DNA from: an uncultured Roseibium sp.
GTDB taxonomy: Bacteria > Pseudomonadota > Alphaproteobacteria > Rhizobiales > Stappiaceae
Assembly (NCBI RefSeq): GCF_963669205.1
Contig: NZ_OY769915.1
Coordinates: 2,020,001-2,084,000 of the forward strand
Direction: 5' to 3'
Length of the DNA: 64,000 bases
Of this stretch, positions 24,794 to 34,980 are shown piece after piece. The first letter of the stretch is position 1; each line of letters begins with the position of its first letter. Below the pieces are notes generated by a model. The model did no database searches and was not told where the DNA came from. It was given only the letters and a program-made list of their open reading frames with translations. Made by a program: the position numbers and the translations under genes.

Positions 24794-25743
24794 TTCATTT
24801 CCGGGACCGCCGTCAGCGGTTTGCCGGTTTCAAACCAGCTTTTCAGATTGTCGACCACGAGCTGGCCCATGGCGTTGCGGGTCGCCTGCGACGCCGAGCC
24901 GACATGGGGCAGCAGCGTGACACGCGGCAGCTTCATCAGCCGTTCCGGCGTGCACGGCTCCTGTTCGAACACGTCCAGTCCGGCACCGTAGATCGTGCCG
25001 CTTTCCAGCGCGTCGGCAAGGGCGTCTTCATCGATCACCGACCCCCGGCCGATATTGAGGACGATGCCATTGGGGCCAAGCGCCTTGAGCACGTCCGCGT
25101 TCACCGCATGCTGGGTTTCCGCTCCGCCCGGTGCAACCACCATCAGCGTGTCGCAGGCCTCCGCCAGAGAGACCAGGCTTGCGTGATAGGGATAGTCGAC
25201 CCCGGCCTGCTGCGAGCGGCCGTAATACGCGATATTGAGACCGAAGCTTTCGGCGCGCCTGGCGATTGCCTTGCCGATGCGCCCGAGGCCGAAAATGCCG
25301 AGTGTGCGCCCCTGAAGCGTTGCCTGGCTGAGCGGATAGCCGCCTTTTTTCGTCCAGTTGCCGTCCCTGAGCCAGGTTTCGGCCTGGCCGAGTTCGCGCA
25401 CCGTCATGATCATCAGGCCGATGGCGGTGTCCGCCACTTCATCCGTCAGGACATCCGGCGTGTGGGTAACCATCACCTTGGCGCGCAGGCAGGCATCCGT
25501 ATCCACGTGGTCATAGCCGACACCGAAGCTGGAGACGATCTCCAGGTTCGGGAATTGCGCCAGAAACGCGTCGTTGACCTCCGCCCAGGATAGCGCCACG
25601 CCCCTGATCTGCGGACCGATTTCCGCCAGCATCGCGTCCGGGTCGTCCGCCGCATGCAGCCGGTGCACGGTAAAGGCGTCGTCCAACTGCTCCTCGACCA
25701 CGGGAAGCATCGGTTTGGTCATGAGAATATCGGGTTTTTGCAT
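24790..25743 (-). CDS. D-2-hydroxyacid dehydrogenase (glyoxylate/hydroxypyruvate reductase type)
   Basis: A 317-residue NAD(P)-dependent enzyme of the D-isomer-specific 2-hydroxyacid dehydrogenase family. It has the GLGRIGKAI nucleotide-binding motif at about 152-160, the catalytic Arg in NIGRGSVIDE, Glu in DVFEQEP and His in LLPHVGSA. The FGVGYDHVDT segment matches glyoxylate and hydroxypyruvate reductases. It probably reduces a small 2-keto acid in the cytosol. The gene is monocistronic, with the ATG at 25743 the only well-placed start. Exact substrate and cofactor choice cannot be decided here. Confidence 0.9.
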   Translation of the reverse strand: MQKPDILMTKPMLPVVEEQLDDAFTVHRLHAADDPDAMLAEIGPQIRGVALSWAEVNDAFLAQFPNLEIVSSFGVGYDHVDTDACLRAKVMVTHTPDVLTDEVADTAIGLMIMTVRELGQAETWLRDGNWTKKGGYPLSQATLQGRTLGIFGLGRIGKAIARRAESFGLNIAYYGRSQQAGVDYPYHASLVSLAEACDTLMVVAPGGAETQHAVNADVLKALGPNGIVLNIGRGSVIDEDALADALESGTIYGAGLDVFEQEPCTPERLMKLPRVTLLPHVGSASQATRNAMGQLVVDNLKSWFETGKPLTAVPEMK

Positions 25744-26048
25744 GGGGTATCCGGCGGGAAGGAGCGTTAGGATGTGTGGTTTAAGCCGCCGGACTTTACA
25801 AGAAATAGCGTCTCAGAAAAGAGGAAAAGCGCGGGGGGCGACTTTACCCGCCGCTGCCTGTCAGACTGAAGATGCGTGCGATGGTGATGGCAGCGAATGC
25901 AGATGTCCTGCAGCTTATGTTGTGTCATTCAGAAAATGACACCGTTTGAACATTTCCCCCCATTGCCCCCGGCGCGCATTTCCCCTAAAAGACCCGGCAG
26001 AATTCCTAAGAATCCCGTCAGTTTTCGAAAGTGGAGAAGCGGAGCCCC
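25744..26048. other. Intergenic region upstream of ettA
   Basis: This 305-bp stretch holds the divergent promoters. A perfect hairpin, GTGTCATT (25922-25929) with AATGACAC (25935-25942), lies about 110 bp before ettA and could be an operator or leader element. No coding sequence is supported. Confidence 0.5.
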
Positions 26049-27698
<1,650 letters not shown>

Positions 27699-27720
27699 GA
27701 AATTTGCACAAAAAATGCTG

Positions 27721-27749
27721 AAAGGGCAGTCCCTCGACTGCCCTTTTTT
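27721..27749 (+). terminator. Intrinsic terminator after ettA
   Basis: A perfect 10-bp stem, AAAGGGCAGT (27721-27730) with ACTGCCCTTT (27737-27746), loop CCCTCG, then T residues to 27749. It ends only 16 bp before the start of the next gene. Confidence 0.93.
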
Positions 27750-27765
27750 CGTTTATGTGTCGTGC

Positions 27766-28731
27766 ATGACTTCGTTTGAACGGCTTTTAACCCTGGGACT
27801 TCTGGTGTGTGTGGGCGCAAGTGCGGGGTCCGTTCTGGCACCTGTCGGATGGCCTTTCGAACTGCTGTCGCATTTCCAGGCCCAGATCGCGTTGGCGGGC
27901 GTCGTGCTGCTCGTGCTGTTGTGGGTGATCCGGCGGCGGGCACTGGCGCTTCTGGCCGGTCTTCTTTGTGCGTTCTCCATCTGGCAGATGGACATCGGAA
28001 GCGCTACACGCTTCGCCGAGGCGTCCGCATCAGATGGTGTCGAGGTCAAGGTTGCCGCTGCAAACCTGTTCGGCAGGCCGGACGCACTTGCGCGCCTGTC
28101 CGCGGCGCACCGAAACGAAGCGTTCGACATTCTGGTCCTGACGGAGCTGCCGTCCCCGGCAGATGCTGCGCTTCTTTCAAGGTTTCCGGACCTGAGCCAC
28201 ATTGCCGGATCGCCGCGACAGGCAACCTTTGGCCGGCCAGGCGCTGTCGTCCTGTCTCGCTTGCCGCTAAGGGAAGTTGAAACCGTGCGCGTCGGCCAGA
28301 ATGGTGTCGCAATCACGAAGGCAAGCTATTGCCTTGGGAACCGCCCTTCCTGCTTGACGGTTTTTGCGATTCACCCGCTCCCGCCGATTACACCTGCTCT
28401 CTACGAGCGCCAGAAGTCGATCCTCGAGGAAGTCGCGCGGCAGCTGCAGGAGACAGATGGTGCGGCCCTGGTTGCGGGCGACTTCAACGCGGTCTCCTGG
28501 TCACCTCTCATGACGGCGTTTCAGGGCCGGGCCGATGTCCGGAAAGTCGCCTGCGGCGCACGCTGGAGCCCGACATGGCTCGTGCCTGTTCCAGGTTTCG
28601 GCCTCGAACTGGATCATCTCTTCATCAAGGGAGCTGTCCGGAAGAAAACCTGCCGGGTCGGTTCGTTTCTTTGGTCTGATCACTGGCCGATCATGTCAGA
28701 GCTTCTGCTCGTCGACCCGGGTGCCGATTGA
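27766..28731 (+). CDS. Membrane-anchored endonuclease/exonuclease/phosphatase family protein
   Basis: A 321-residue protein with two or three N-terminal hydrophobic segments (about 5-22, 33-52 and 55-70) followed by an EEP hydrolase domain. Motifs are AANLFG, LTEL (metal-binding Glu), AGDFNAVSW and SDHWPI (catalytic Asp-His). Similar YafD-like proteins have unknown substrates, possibly phosphodiesters or phospholipids at the membrane. The ATG at 27766 is preferred because an earlier in-frame Met lies inside the ettA terminator. No ribosome-binding site is obvious, so the message may start within the terminator loop region or depend on readthrough. Confidence 0.8.
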   Translation: MTSFERLLTLGLLVCVGASAGSVLAPVGWPFELLSHFQAQIALAGVVLLVLLWVIRRRALALLAGLLCAFSIWQMDIGSATRFAEASASDGVEVKVAAANLFGRPDALARLSAAHRNEAFDILVLTELPSPADAALLSRFPDLSHIAGSPRQATFGRPGAVVLSRLPLREVETVRVGQNGVAITKASYCLGNRPSCLTVFAIHPLPPITPALYERQKSILEEVARQLQETDGAALVAGDFNAVSWSPLMTAFQGRADVRKVACGARWSPTWLVPVPGFGLELDHLFIKGAVRKKTCRVGSFLWSDHWPIMSELLLVDPGAD

Positions 28732-28767
28732 GAGAGGGCGAGAAGAAGGACGGCTCTTTGCCGCATC

Positions 28768-28801
28768 ATCCCGGACGACCAGAGGGAGATCCGGGAACGG
28801 G
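28768..28801. repeat. Short palindromic repeat, copy 1
   Basis: The unit begins ATCCCGGACGACC, ends TCCGGGA and continues into CGGGG; its ends TCCCGGA/TCCGGGA are inverted. It recurs with one mismatch at 30249-30283. The two copies bracket the IS110-type transposase gene. Confidence 0.75.
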
Positions 28802-28912
28802 GAACCGGAAGCGTCTGGAAAAAATCGCAAAACCCGTGGCTCCCCGGTTCCGGCTCGCGCTGCGCTTGGCCGGAATGACGATGGTAGGCGTTCAGCAGAG
28901 CACCTAAAGGAA

Positions 28913-29018
28913 CCTCATCCTGAGGAAGCGCGCAGCGCTGTCTCGAAGGATGGACCGCTTGTCCTGAGACCGCCGCCGATCCTTCGAGACGGACCCGTCG
29001 ATCCTCCTCAGGATGAGG
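28913..29018. repeat. CCTCATCCTGAGG palindromic repeat unit (copy 2)
   Basis: The outer arms CCTCATCCTGAGG (28913-28925) and CCTCAGGATGAGG (29006-29018) and the inner CTCGAAGGATG and GATCCTTCGAG arms match the unit at 23465-23571. It lies in the gap between the EEP gene and the transposase. No gene is present from 28732 to 29092. Confidence 0.85.
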
Positions 29019-29092
29019 AAGAGGCACGGTGCTCGGCCTCTTGACTACTTCGTATCGAGGGTCAATCGGCCTGCACTTGTCTTGCAACGTCA

Positions 29093-30040
29093 TCAACTCA
29101 TTGTCGTGATTTCGTCTCTTGCCCTTGCGTTTAGGATTACGATTATCTTTCTCATGATGGCAGCGACGGCGACGATTGGTTTCTTTCCGTTTTTGATAAG
29201 GCGTTGATAGAAGGTACGTAATGGTCCTTCTACCCTTGCTCCGACCAGGGCTGCCATGAAGAGGTTTTGACGCACTTGGGGCCGACCTCCTCGCATTTTC
29301 CTGTAACCCTTCAATGTGCCGCTGTCTCTTGGGTGTGGCGCAAGACCTGCCAGGGAGGCGGCCTGCCTTCGTGTCAGGGTGCCAAGCTCCGGCATTGTTG
29401 CCAGCAAGGCAATGGCCGTTCTTGGTCCGACACCCGGCAGGGAGCGGTAGATCCGGGCGCGGCGGGTCAAGGTTTGACAGGCGGCAATCATCTGCTCGAT
29501 GTCATTGTCGATCTTTTCAATCTGACGGCAAAGACAGGCGATCACAGTCTTGCAGGACCTTGAGATGAGTGGATTTCCTGGAGCCTTGGAGCGGTTTGTT
29601 TCCGCAGTTTTGATCGCCAGGAGGTCCTGGCGGCGGGCGACCAGGGCAGCCAGTTGGGCCTGACGTTTGTCTGCTGGCTGATAGAGACCCAGGAGGTTCC
29701 AGCGTTCCCGGCCATAGTGGGCCAAGGCCTTGGCGTCGATCGCATCGGTTTTGGCCAGGCGGCCGAAGGACTTGATAAAGGCTTTGACTTTCAAGGTATC
29801 TGCCCGGTGGCTCGCAATGCCTTGCGCGGCCAGCTCTGCTGCCAGCAGCGCCTCAAAGCCGCCGGTGGGCTCAAAGATCACCATCGTTCCAGGGGCGAGA
29901 CCGGCGATCATCTTGCGAACGGCTGCCGGGCTGTTGCGCACGGTGGACAGGCACTGGCGGGCCTCGTCAAAGACGGCCAGGGTGTCTTTGGAAACATCAA
30001 TTCCGGCAACCGCGGCCGGAGCTCTTTCAAGACGGGTCAT
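29093..30040 (-). CDS. IS110 family transposase
   Basis: A 315-residue recombinase of the IS110/IS1111 family. The N-terminal RuvC-like DEDD domain shows GIDVSKD (first Asp near residue 15), FEPTGG (Glu) and KTDAIDAKALA (the two last Asp residues). The C-terminal transposase domain shows SLPGVGPRTAIALLA and the RGGRPQVRQNLFMAAL segment with the catalytic-serine region (DSGT). The ATG at 30040 is chosen because the family starts shortly before the DEDD domain. The frame is intact, so the element may be active. Non-coding DNA upstream would be the expected site of the guide (bridge) RNA in IS110-group elements. Confidence 0.9.
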   Translation of the reverse strand: MTRLERAPAAVAGIDVSKDTLAVFDEARQCLSTVRNSPAAVRKMIAGLAPGTMVIFEPTGGFEALLAAELAAQGIASHRADTLKVKAFIKSFGRLAKTDAIDAKALAHYGRERWNLLGLYQPADKRQAQLAALVARRQDLLAIKTAETNRSKAPGNPLISRSCKTVIACLCRQIEKIDNDIEQMIAACQTLTRRARIYRSLPGVGPRTAIALLATMPELGTLTRRQAASLAGLAPHPRDSGTLKGYRKMRGGRPQVRQNLFMAALVGARVEGPLRTFYQRLIKNGKKPIVAVAAIMRKIIVILNARARDEITTMS

Positions 30041-30248
30041 GACAGTGGTAACCTGTTCGTGCTTCGGATTGTTTGCGGGCGTGCTGTCACAGAGGCCCAA
30101 TCAACTCTCCAAGCGGGAAAAGGAAGTGGCAGGGAACCATGATGACAACGGGTGAAAACCCGATCCCGGAACGGTCGCCTGTCACTGGCCATCTGGCTAT
30201 TGCTCAGCCAGATGGCCACCTACAAAAATACAACAAAAAGCAGAAACA
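30041..30248 (-). other. Non-coding 5' end of the IS110-type element, with hairpins
   Basis: This region upstream of the transposase contains a perfect 13-bp stem, TGGCCATCTGGCT (30186-30198) with AGCCAGATGGCCA (30206-30218) and a 7-nt loop, and a CGGGT-GAAA-ACCCG hairpin (30149-30162). Element ends cannot be placed, because IS110-type insertions need not leave inverted repeats or target duplications. It is the likely location of a bridge RNA, an inference from the family. Confidence 0.45.
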
Positions 30249-30283
30249 ATCCCGGACGACCAGAGGGAGATCCGGGATCGGGG
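30249..30283. repeat. Short palindromic repeat, copy 2
   Basis: Same unit as 28768-28801, with one substitution (T for A before the CGGGG run). Bases 30284-30450 that follow contain only GC-rich sequence without a supported gene. Confidence 0.75.
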
Positions 30284-30450
30284 CGGCAACGCCTTGGCAG
30301 GTCTTCGGGGGTCCTCTCCGGGACTCCCCGGCCCCGGGTCTCACACCGTTCGCCCGGGGTGACGACGGAGCGGTTCGCACATTTCCTGCCGGCTTCCGAG
30401 CCTTGATTTGGAGGTCCCGGTGATCTTCGGGTTCACACCGGCACAGTCCT

Positions 30451-30765
30451 TCATTCGTCCTCGCCAGCGCGTTCCCGAAGCCACAGGTAAAGCGGCAGGG
30501 CGAGGGACAGGCCGACGAGCCAGACCGCAGGGACCGTAAGCCACCAGCCGCGGATACCGGCCTCACGCGCATCGCGCCACGACCAGAGCCAGAAGACGGC
30601 GCAACAGATCAGCAGATCCGCGGCGAACCCGCTGGCTGGTTTCGTTGCAAAGATCATGGCAACAAAGAGCGGAAGGTTGATCCCGTTTTCCGCAACGAAT
30701 CCGCCGAAAAAGATCCAGGGCACCAGGGTCCCGATGAAGGCGGCGGCAAGATAAAATGATTTCAT
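30451..30765 (-). CDS. DUF2834 family small membrane protein
   Basis: A 104-residue protein with three transmembrane segments (about 3-22, 43-62 and 73-96), matching the size and topology of DUF2834 proteins (FGGFVAENGINLPLFV, ADLLICCAVFWLWSW). Function is unknown. The ATG at 30765 removes an unlikely hydrophilic extension that runs antisense to the region upstream of the FUSC gene. It diverges from the FUSC transporter 190 bp away. Confidence 0.75.
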   Translation of the reverse strand: MKSFYLAAAFIGTLVPWIFFGGFVAENGINLPLFVAMIFATKPASGFAADLLICCAVFWLWSWRDAREAGIRGWWLTVPAVWLVGLSLALPLYLWLRERAGEDE

Positions 30766-30955
30766 GCGGCTGGCTCTGTCTCTGCTGAACGTGTGTGAGA
30801 GATGCGGGAAACGCGTGCGTGTTTCAATTCCCCTGGAAGGAATGGACTGTTTCGATCGGCGGGCAGCCGCGGGTTTTGCTTTACGGCTGCATGAATTCAG
30901 GGGCATTCTTCAAAAAGAAATCAGTTCCTTGGCCAAGGTGATTCAAGTTCCTCCG

Positions 30956-33055
30956 ATGCTTCAAACCGTCTCCCGAACCCTGTCGCGCCTTTATCGATAC
31001 GACCCGGGGGGCCTGCGCCTTGTCAGGGGCATCCATCTGACGCTTGCGGTTGTCGCCGCGGCGCTTGTCGCCGATCGGGTCGGCGGTTTGGTGCAGGGCG
31101 TTCCGGGCTTTGCCCTTGCCGTCATCTGCGCGTCGTCGGCCGCACATGTGCTCATGTTCACCCCGGTTTCAACCAGGCGGCGCGAGTCCGGCGAGCTGGT
31201 GCGCTTCGGTGCCGTTCTGACGGGCCTGGCAGCCGCTGGTGCGCTTATCGGCACCCTGTCCGGCAACGCTGCGCCCACGGTGCTTCAGCTGATCTGGATC
31301 GGCGTGATCGCGATTGGGTTCGCGCTCGACGGCCTCGGGCCTTTCTGGCTGCGGGCAGGGCGCATGATCTCGATTTTCTGGCTCTTCGTGATCATGTCCA
31401 GCACGCCCCAGTCTCCGGGCCTCTGGCTGCCGCTCATGACGGCGCTGGGCGCTCTGATTGCGCTCCTGGCGCGGATCGGACTGTGGCGGCCATCGGCTCG
31501 CCGAACCTACGAGCGCGTCGCCGTTGCCAACCGAAAGGCGATTGCCGGTTATCTTGACCGGGCCGCGACCGGCCGCTCGCGCAGTGACAAGACCAGCCGG
31601 GCGGCCCTTCACGACCTTGCCGGACTTCGTGCAGAACTGGAACTCTCCGCGGAACTGGCAGGCGCCGAAGGAGAGCTGCGCGGCCTGTCCGCGGAAGCCG
31701 TGGCGATGATGCGACTGGCGCTGGAGGTGGTGCGAAATGGGGTCGAAGCGCTCTCAGAAGACGCTCGCGACGATCTTCTCGCCAATGAAACCTACCTGAG
31801 GTCCCTGAAGGAGGTTTTGCGGCGCGTTGAAACCGGTCAGGACAGGCCGGAGGCAAAGCGGCCTGACATGGAATGGGCCCGCGGCGCTGACAGGTTCGAC
31901 AAGAAGGACACGTTTCAGATCCTCCGGATTGCGCAGGCCTTTGACCGTTTGTGGCAGCTTTCCGGGGGAGACGAGGTGATCGAAGTCGCGGCAAAAGATG
32001 GGCCTGTCGGAGAAAAGAGGTCAGGTTTCTGGACCCGGATTTCCTGGCGGCTCGCGGCGCAGGCGAGCGTCGCTGCCGCCGTCGGCTACGGCATCGGCCA
32101 CGTCTTTCAGTTGAGCCACGCCTATTGGATCACGATCACCGTCATCGTGGTTCTGTGCAGCAGTCTCGGTGCGACCATTCACAAGACGGCACAGCGGACC
32201 GCCGGGACGCTGGCCGGGTTTGTGGTGGCGATGCTGTTGGAACCGCTACTGTCGAAAGTACCGGAATTCAGGCTGTTCCTGATCGTGGCGCTGCTGCCGC
32301 CGATCATCATCCTGTTCGAGCGCAACTACGGTATCGCCGTCGGGATCATCAGTTTCATGGTGCTGATCGGTCTGGAAGCCATGACCGGTCTGCCGGTCTC
32401 CGAGTTCTGGGACCGGCTTTACGACACCCTGATTGGCGCGGGTGCCGGACTGGCGGCCGCCTGGCTGCTGTTTCCAAGGCGCAGCGGCGAGGGGGTCAAG
32501 GGGCTGGCGAGCGCCTATCTGCTCTCGTGCAAGACCTTTCTGAGCGAAACCGGAGACACCTCCGGGACGGACCAGGCCGCATATTCGTCCTTGAAAGACA
32601 AGGCCCGGGACCTGATGGGCGCCGCGCAGAATTACCGTGCGGAGCAGATCCCATGGGCGTCGAGTGCGCGCACAAGCGGAGATCTAGATGTCCTTGTGAT
32701 CGTTCTTGCCGACTACGTCATCCTCTACCGTCAGGCGCGCAATGCCATTCGGACGGAAGTCGCGCAAAACCGGCGGGAGCCTTCGGTTGGCGATCTGCTG
32801 GAACGCATGGACAAGCGCGTCCTTGAGGAATTCGATGCCGTGCTGCAGAACAGGTCGCAGCAAACGGTGCCGGGCCTTGCGGAAGAGTGGCTGGCTGCGA
32901 TGCCGGCACCCGAAACGGCGGACATCGACCTGATGACCGACTGGGTGGCAACGCTCTACTACGCCCGGAAAGTGGTGCGCTGCCTGCAGGGGCTCCGGCA
33001 GGAACACATCTGGACTGCAACTTCGGACCTGAACGCGGTTGCCCCTGAAACCTGA
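30956..33055 (+). CDS. FUSC family inner-membrane transporter
   Basis: A 699-residue protein with two sets of transmembrane helices (about residues 20-165 and 345-520), each followed by a cytoplasmic helical region, the architecture of FUSC/YccS-type exporters related to the aromatic-acid efflux protein AaeB. The second set has RTAGTLAGFVVAMLL and FERNYGIAVG, typical of the fusaric-acid-resistance domain. The ATG at 30956 begins directly before the first helices; an in-frame 64-codon extension lacks such character. A substrate cannot be predicted; efflux of aromatic acids is a possibility. Confidence 0.82.
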   Translation: MLQTVSRTLSRLYRYDPGGLRLVRGIHLTLAVVAAALVADRVGGLVQGVPGFALAVICASSAAHVLMFTPVSTRRRESGELVRFGAVLTGLAAAGALIGTLSGNAAPTVLQLIWIGVIAIGFALDGLGPFWLRAGRMISIFWLFVIMSSTPQSPGLWLPLMTALGALIALLARIGLWRPSARRTYERVAVANRKAIAGYLDRAATGRSRSDKTSRAALHDLAGLRAELELSAELAGAEGELRGLSAEAVAMMRLALEVVRNGVEALSEDARDDLLANETYLRSLKEVLRRVETGQDRPEAKRPDMEWARGADRFDKKDTFQILRIAQAFDRLWQLSGGDEVIEVAAKDGPVGEKRSGFWTRISWRLAAQASVAAAVGYGIGHVFQLSHAYWITITVIVVLCSSLGATIHKTAQRTAGTLAGFVVAMLLEPLLSKVPEFRLFLIVALLPPIIILFERNYGIAVGIISFMVLIGLEAMTGLPVSEFWDRLYDTLIGAGAGLAAAWLLFPRRSGEGVKGLASAYLLSCKTFLSETGDTSGTDQAAYSSLKDKARDLMGAAQNYRAEQIPWASSARTSGDLDVLVIVLADYVILYRQARNAIRTEVAQNRREPSVGDLLERMDKRVLEEFDAVLQNRSQQTVPGLAEEWLAAMPAPETADIDLMTDWVATLYYARKVVRCLQGLRQEHIWTATSDLNAVAPET

Positions 33056-33216
33056 GTCCCGGCCCTGAGCCTTACCGAATATTAATTTCAAGGCCTTGAT
33101 CCGGCTGCAATTGCCCGCAAAGACTGTGTTTTATGTCACAATTTCAACCGGCGCTTTGTGCAAGATTTGCGTGTCAGCAATCGGGCACCCCGCTTGGCCC
33201 GGAGGAGGAACAACAC

Positions 33217-34053
33217 ATGCAGTTTACGAGATTTCCGCACGGCCTCACGGTCTGCGCCGGCCTGTTGGCAATGATCGCAGCCGGAGCGGCGAGTGCCCAG
33301 ACGGCCCAGCCAGCCCAGCCGGTCAATGCCGATCCGACGCCGCCGCCAACCTACGACTTCGTTCAGCAGGCGGGCGAGATGTCCTATGACGGCACCTCCC
33401 TGACACTCTCCGATGCCAACGCCGGTGTCCTGTTTTTCTCCGACAGGCCGTATCGAGTGGGCGGCCAGATCTCGAACGCCGATTTTGCGGACTACTGGAA
33501 CTCGGATGACGGGTTCAAGGGCGAGCCGCCCAATGCGGTTGTCTCGGTTCTCAGCGAAACCGGAAAGGCGCCTGCACTCGTCGAACTGACCTCCGCCAGG
33601 ACCGATGGGTCATCCATGGTCTACGGCGTGACGGTGTTGCGGGGCAATTTGCCGGAAACGGCAAAAGGCGTCGCGCTGTTCATTGACCGCAGCGCCCGCC
33701 AGCCTCATCACCATCACGACCGGGCAACCGCAACTGCGCCGGGATCGGTCGGTTTCGAGCCCTATGGTCCCTATTGTTACCACTCGCCGCAGGACCCGCG
33801 CTGCCGCGCCTGGCATCATCCCTATCACCCGTATCATCCCTACTATCCGCCTTACCGTCCTTACTACCCGCCGTATGGCCCCTACTATCATCCGGGCGCC
33901 TATGCCGCCGGCGTGGCGACCGGCGCGGCGATCGCCAACGCGGCGAACCAGCCGACCTACTACTACTATCCGATCCCGACCGGACCGTTGCCGCCCAACT
34001 GCTGGATCAACTCGCAGCACACACAGATGGTGTGCACCGTGAAACTCCAGTAA
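33217..34053 (+). CDS. Secreted His/Pro/Tyr-rich protein, unknown
   Basis: This 278-residue protein has a signal peptide (1-28, ending ASA), a Pro/Ala/Gln linker, a globular domain (about 45-160) and a repetitive C-terminal half in which HPY, YPPY and RPYYPPY units recur. HHHHD occurs near residue 165. The end carries two cysteines in PPNCWIN and TQMVC. GGAGGAGGAA upstream sets the ATG at 33217. The repeat composition suggests metal binding or a wall/matrix role; I do not recognise the family. It is followed by a strong terminator and is monocistronic. Confidence 0.7.
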   Translation: MQFTRFPHGLTVCAGLLAMIAAGAASAQTAQPAQPVNADPTPPPTYDFVQQAGEMSYDGTSLTLSDANAGVLFFSDRPYRVGGQISNADFADYWNSDDGFKGEPPNAVVSVLSETGKAPALVELTSARTDGSSMVYGVTVLRGNLPETAKGVALFIDRSARQPHHHHDRATATAPGSVGFEPYGPYCYHSPQDPRCRAWHHPYHPYHPYYPPYRPYYPPYGPYYHPGAYAAGVATGAAIANAANQPTYYYYPIPTGPLPPNCWINSQHTQMVCTVKLQ

Positions 34054-34070
34054 TCGAAGAAACGCAGTTC

Positions 34071-34099
34071 AGGGCCCGCATATCGCTGTGGGCCCTTTT
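34071..34099 (+). terminator. Intrinsic terminator
   Basis: AGGGCCC (34071-34077) pairs with GGGCCCT (34090-34096) over a 12-nt loop and is followed by TTTT. It closes the gene for the His/Pro/Tyr-rich protein. Confidence 0.85.
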
Positions 34100-34200
34100 G
34101 CGTGGTGCAGGCCCGGATCCGGCCGGCGGAAGCTGGCAAAGATCAACACGCTTGATGCGTTGATCAATTTGATTTGCTGGTGTCTTCGGTCCGGCGGGCT

Positions 34201-34289
34201 TATACCAACCTCAACAAGCAAGAACCTATTCGACCGGGACATGAGAGTGTTCCGGTCGAATAGGTTCTTGCTTGTTGATGTTGATATTA
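34201..34289. mobile_element. Hairpin/terminal-inverted-repeat element, collapsed copy B
   Basis: An 89-bp hairpin: the 5' arm (34201-34237) pairs with the 3' arm (34252-34289) with two mismatches over about 35 bp, around a 14-nt loop GACATGAGAGTGTT. The arm starts TATACCAACCTCAACAAG. Both arm and loop match the outer stem and first inner arm of copy C (51806-52069), so this looks like an internal-deletion derivative. It lies between a terminator and the MOSC gene and ends 30 bp before the MOSC start codon. Confidence 0.75.
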
Positions 34290-34319
34290 CACCTCGGTGC
34301 CAGAAGACAGGAGCCGACA

Positions 34320-34937
34320 ATGACTGACCAGCCCGCACTGATGCCGGACGAGTTCCGGATTGCACCCAGGTTCAAGGTGGACGGGAAGGTTCAGGGTGTC
34401 TACGGCACCCCGTCCCCGGACGATTTCCGGACGGCACCCGCCGAGCGCCTGGAATTGAGCTTCGAGGGGGTTCCCGGAGACCGGCACGCAGGGTTCACCC
34501 GCAAGTCCGGGGGAAGGGAACCCTGGTATCCGCGCGGCACGGAAATGTGCAACGAACGGCAGGTGTCGATCCTGTCGGTCGACGAGCTCTTCGAAATCGC
34601 GGCCAGAATGGAGATCGGGGAACTGAAACCGGAATGGATCGGCGGCAACATCCTGATTTCCGCAATTGCCAACCTGACCCGCATCCCGCCCCGCACCCGG
34701 CTGGTGTTCGAAGGCGGTACGGTGATCCGCGTGGACGGTGACAACGCCCCGTGCCGCTTTGCAGGTGCGGCGATTGCCGCGAATTACCCCGATCGCGAGG
34801 GGCTCGATCTGTTGTTTCCGAAGGTGGCTCGGGGCCTGCGCGGCCTGGTCGGCTATGTCGAAAAGCCCGGCGTGATCGAAGGTGGCGAGACCGTGACGGC
34901 GCATATCCCGGAACAGTGGATTTATCCGCGGCCGTGA
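34320..34937 (+). CDS. MOSC domain protein
   Basis: A 205-residue stand-alone MOSC protein, the fold at the C-terminus of molybdenum cofactor sulfurases; the conserved Cys occurs in NAPCRFAG (near residue 143), with GDRHAGFTR and GGNILIS also typical. MOSC proteins handle sulfur or bind Moco; the precise role here is unknown. The ATG at 34320 is fixed by AGGAG about 8 nt upstream. It is followed by ridA after 43 bp on the same strand. Confidence 0.82.
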   Translation: MTDQPALMPDEFRIAPRFKVDGKVQGVYGTPSPDDFRTAPAERLELSFEGVPGDRHAGFTRKSGGREPWYPRGTEMCNERQVSILSVDELFEIAARMEIGELKPEWIGGNILISAIANLTRIPPRTRLVFEGGTVIRVDGDNAPCRFAGAAIAANYPDREGLDLLFPKVARGLRGLVGYVEKPGVIEGGETVTAHIPEQWIYPRP

Positions 34938-34980
34938 TGCGTTATTCTTGATCCTTCGTCACACCTTTCCGGAGACTTTC

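Noticed and set aside
30766..30955. 64-codon extension of the FUSC gene
   Set aside because: No membrane or domain character before the ATG at 30956, and it overlaps the promoter of the divergent DUF2834 gene.
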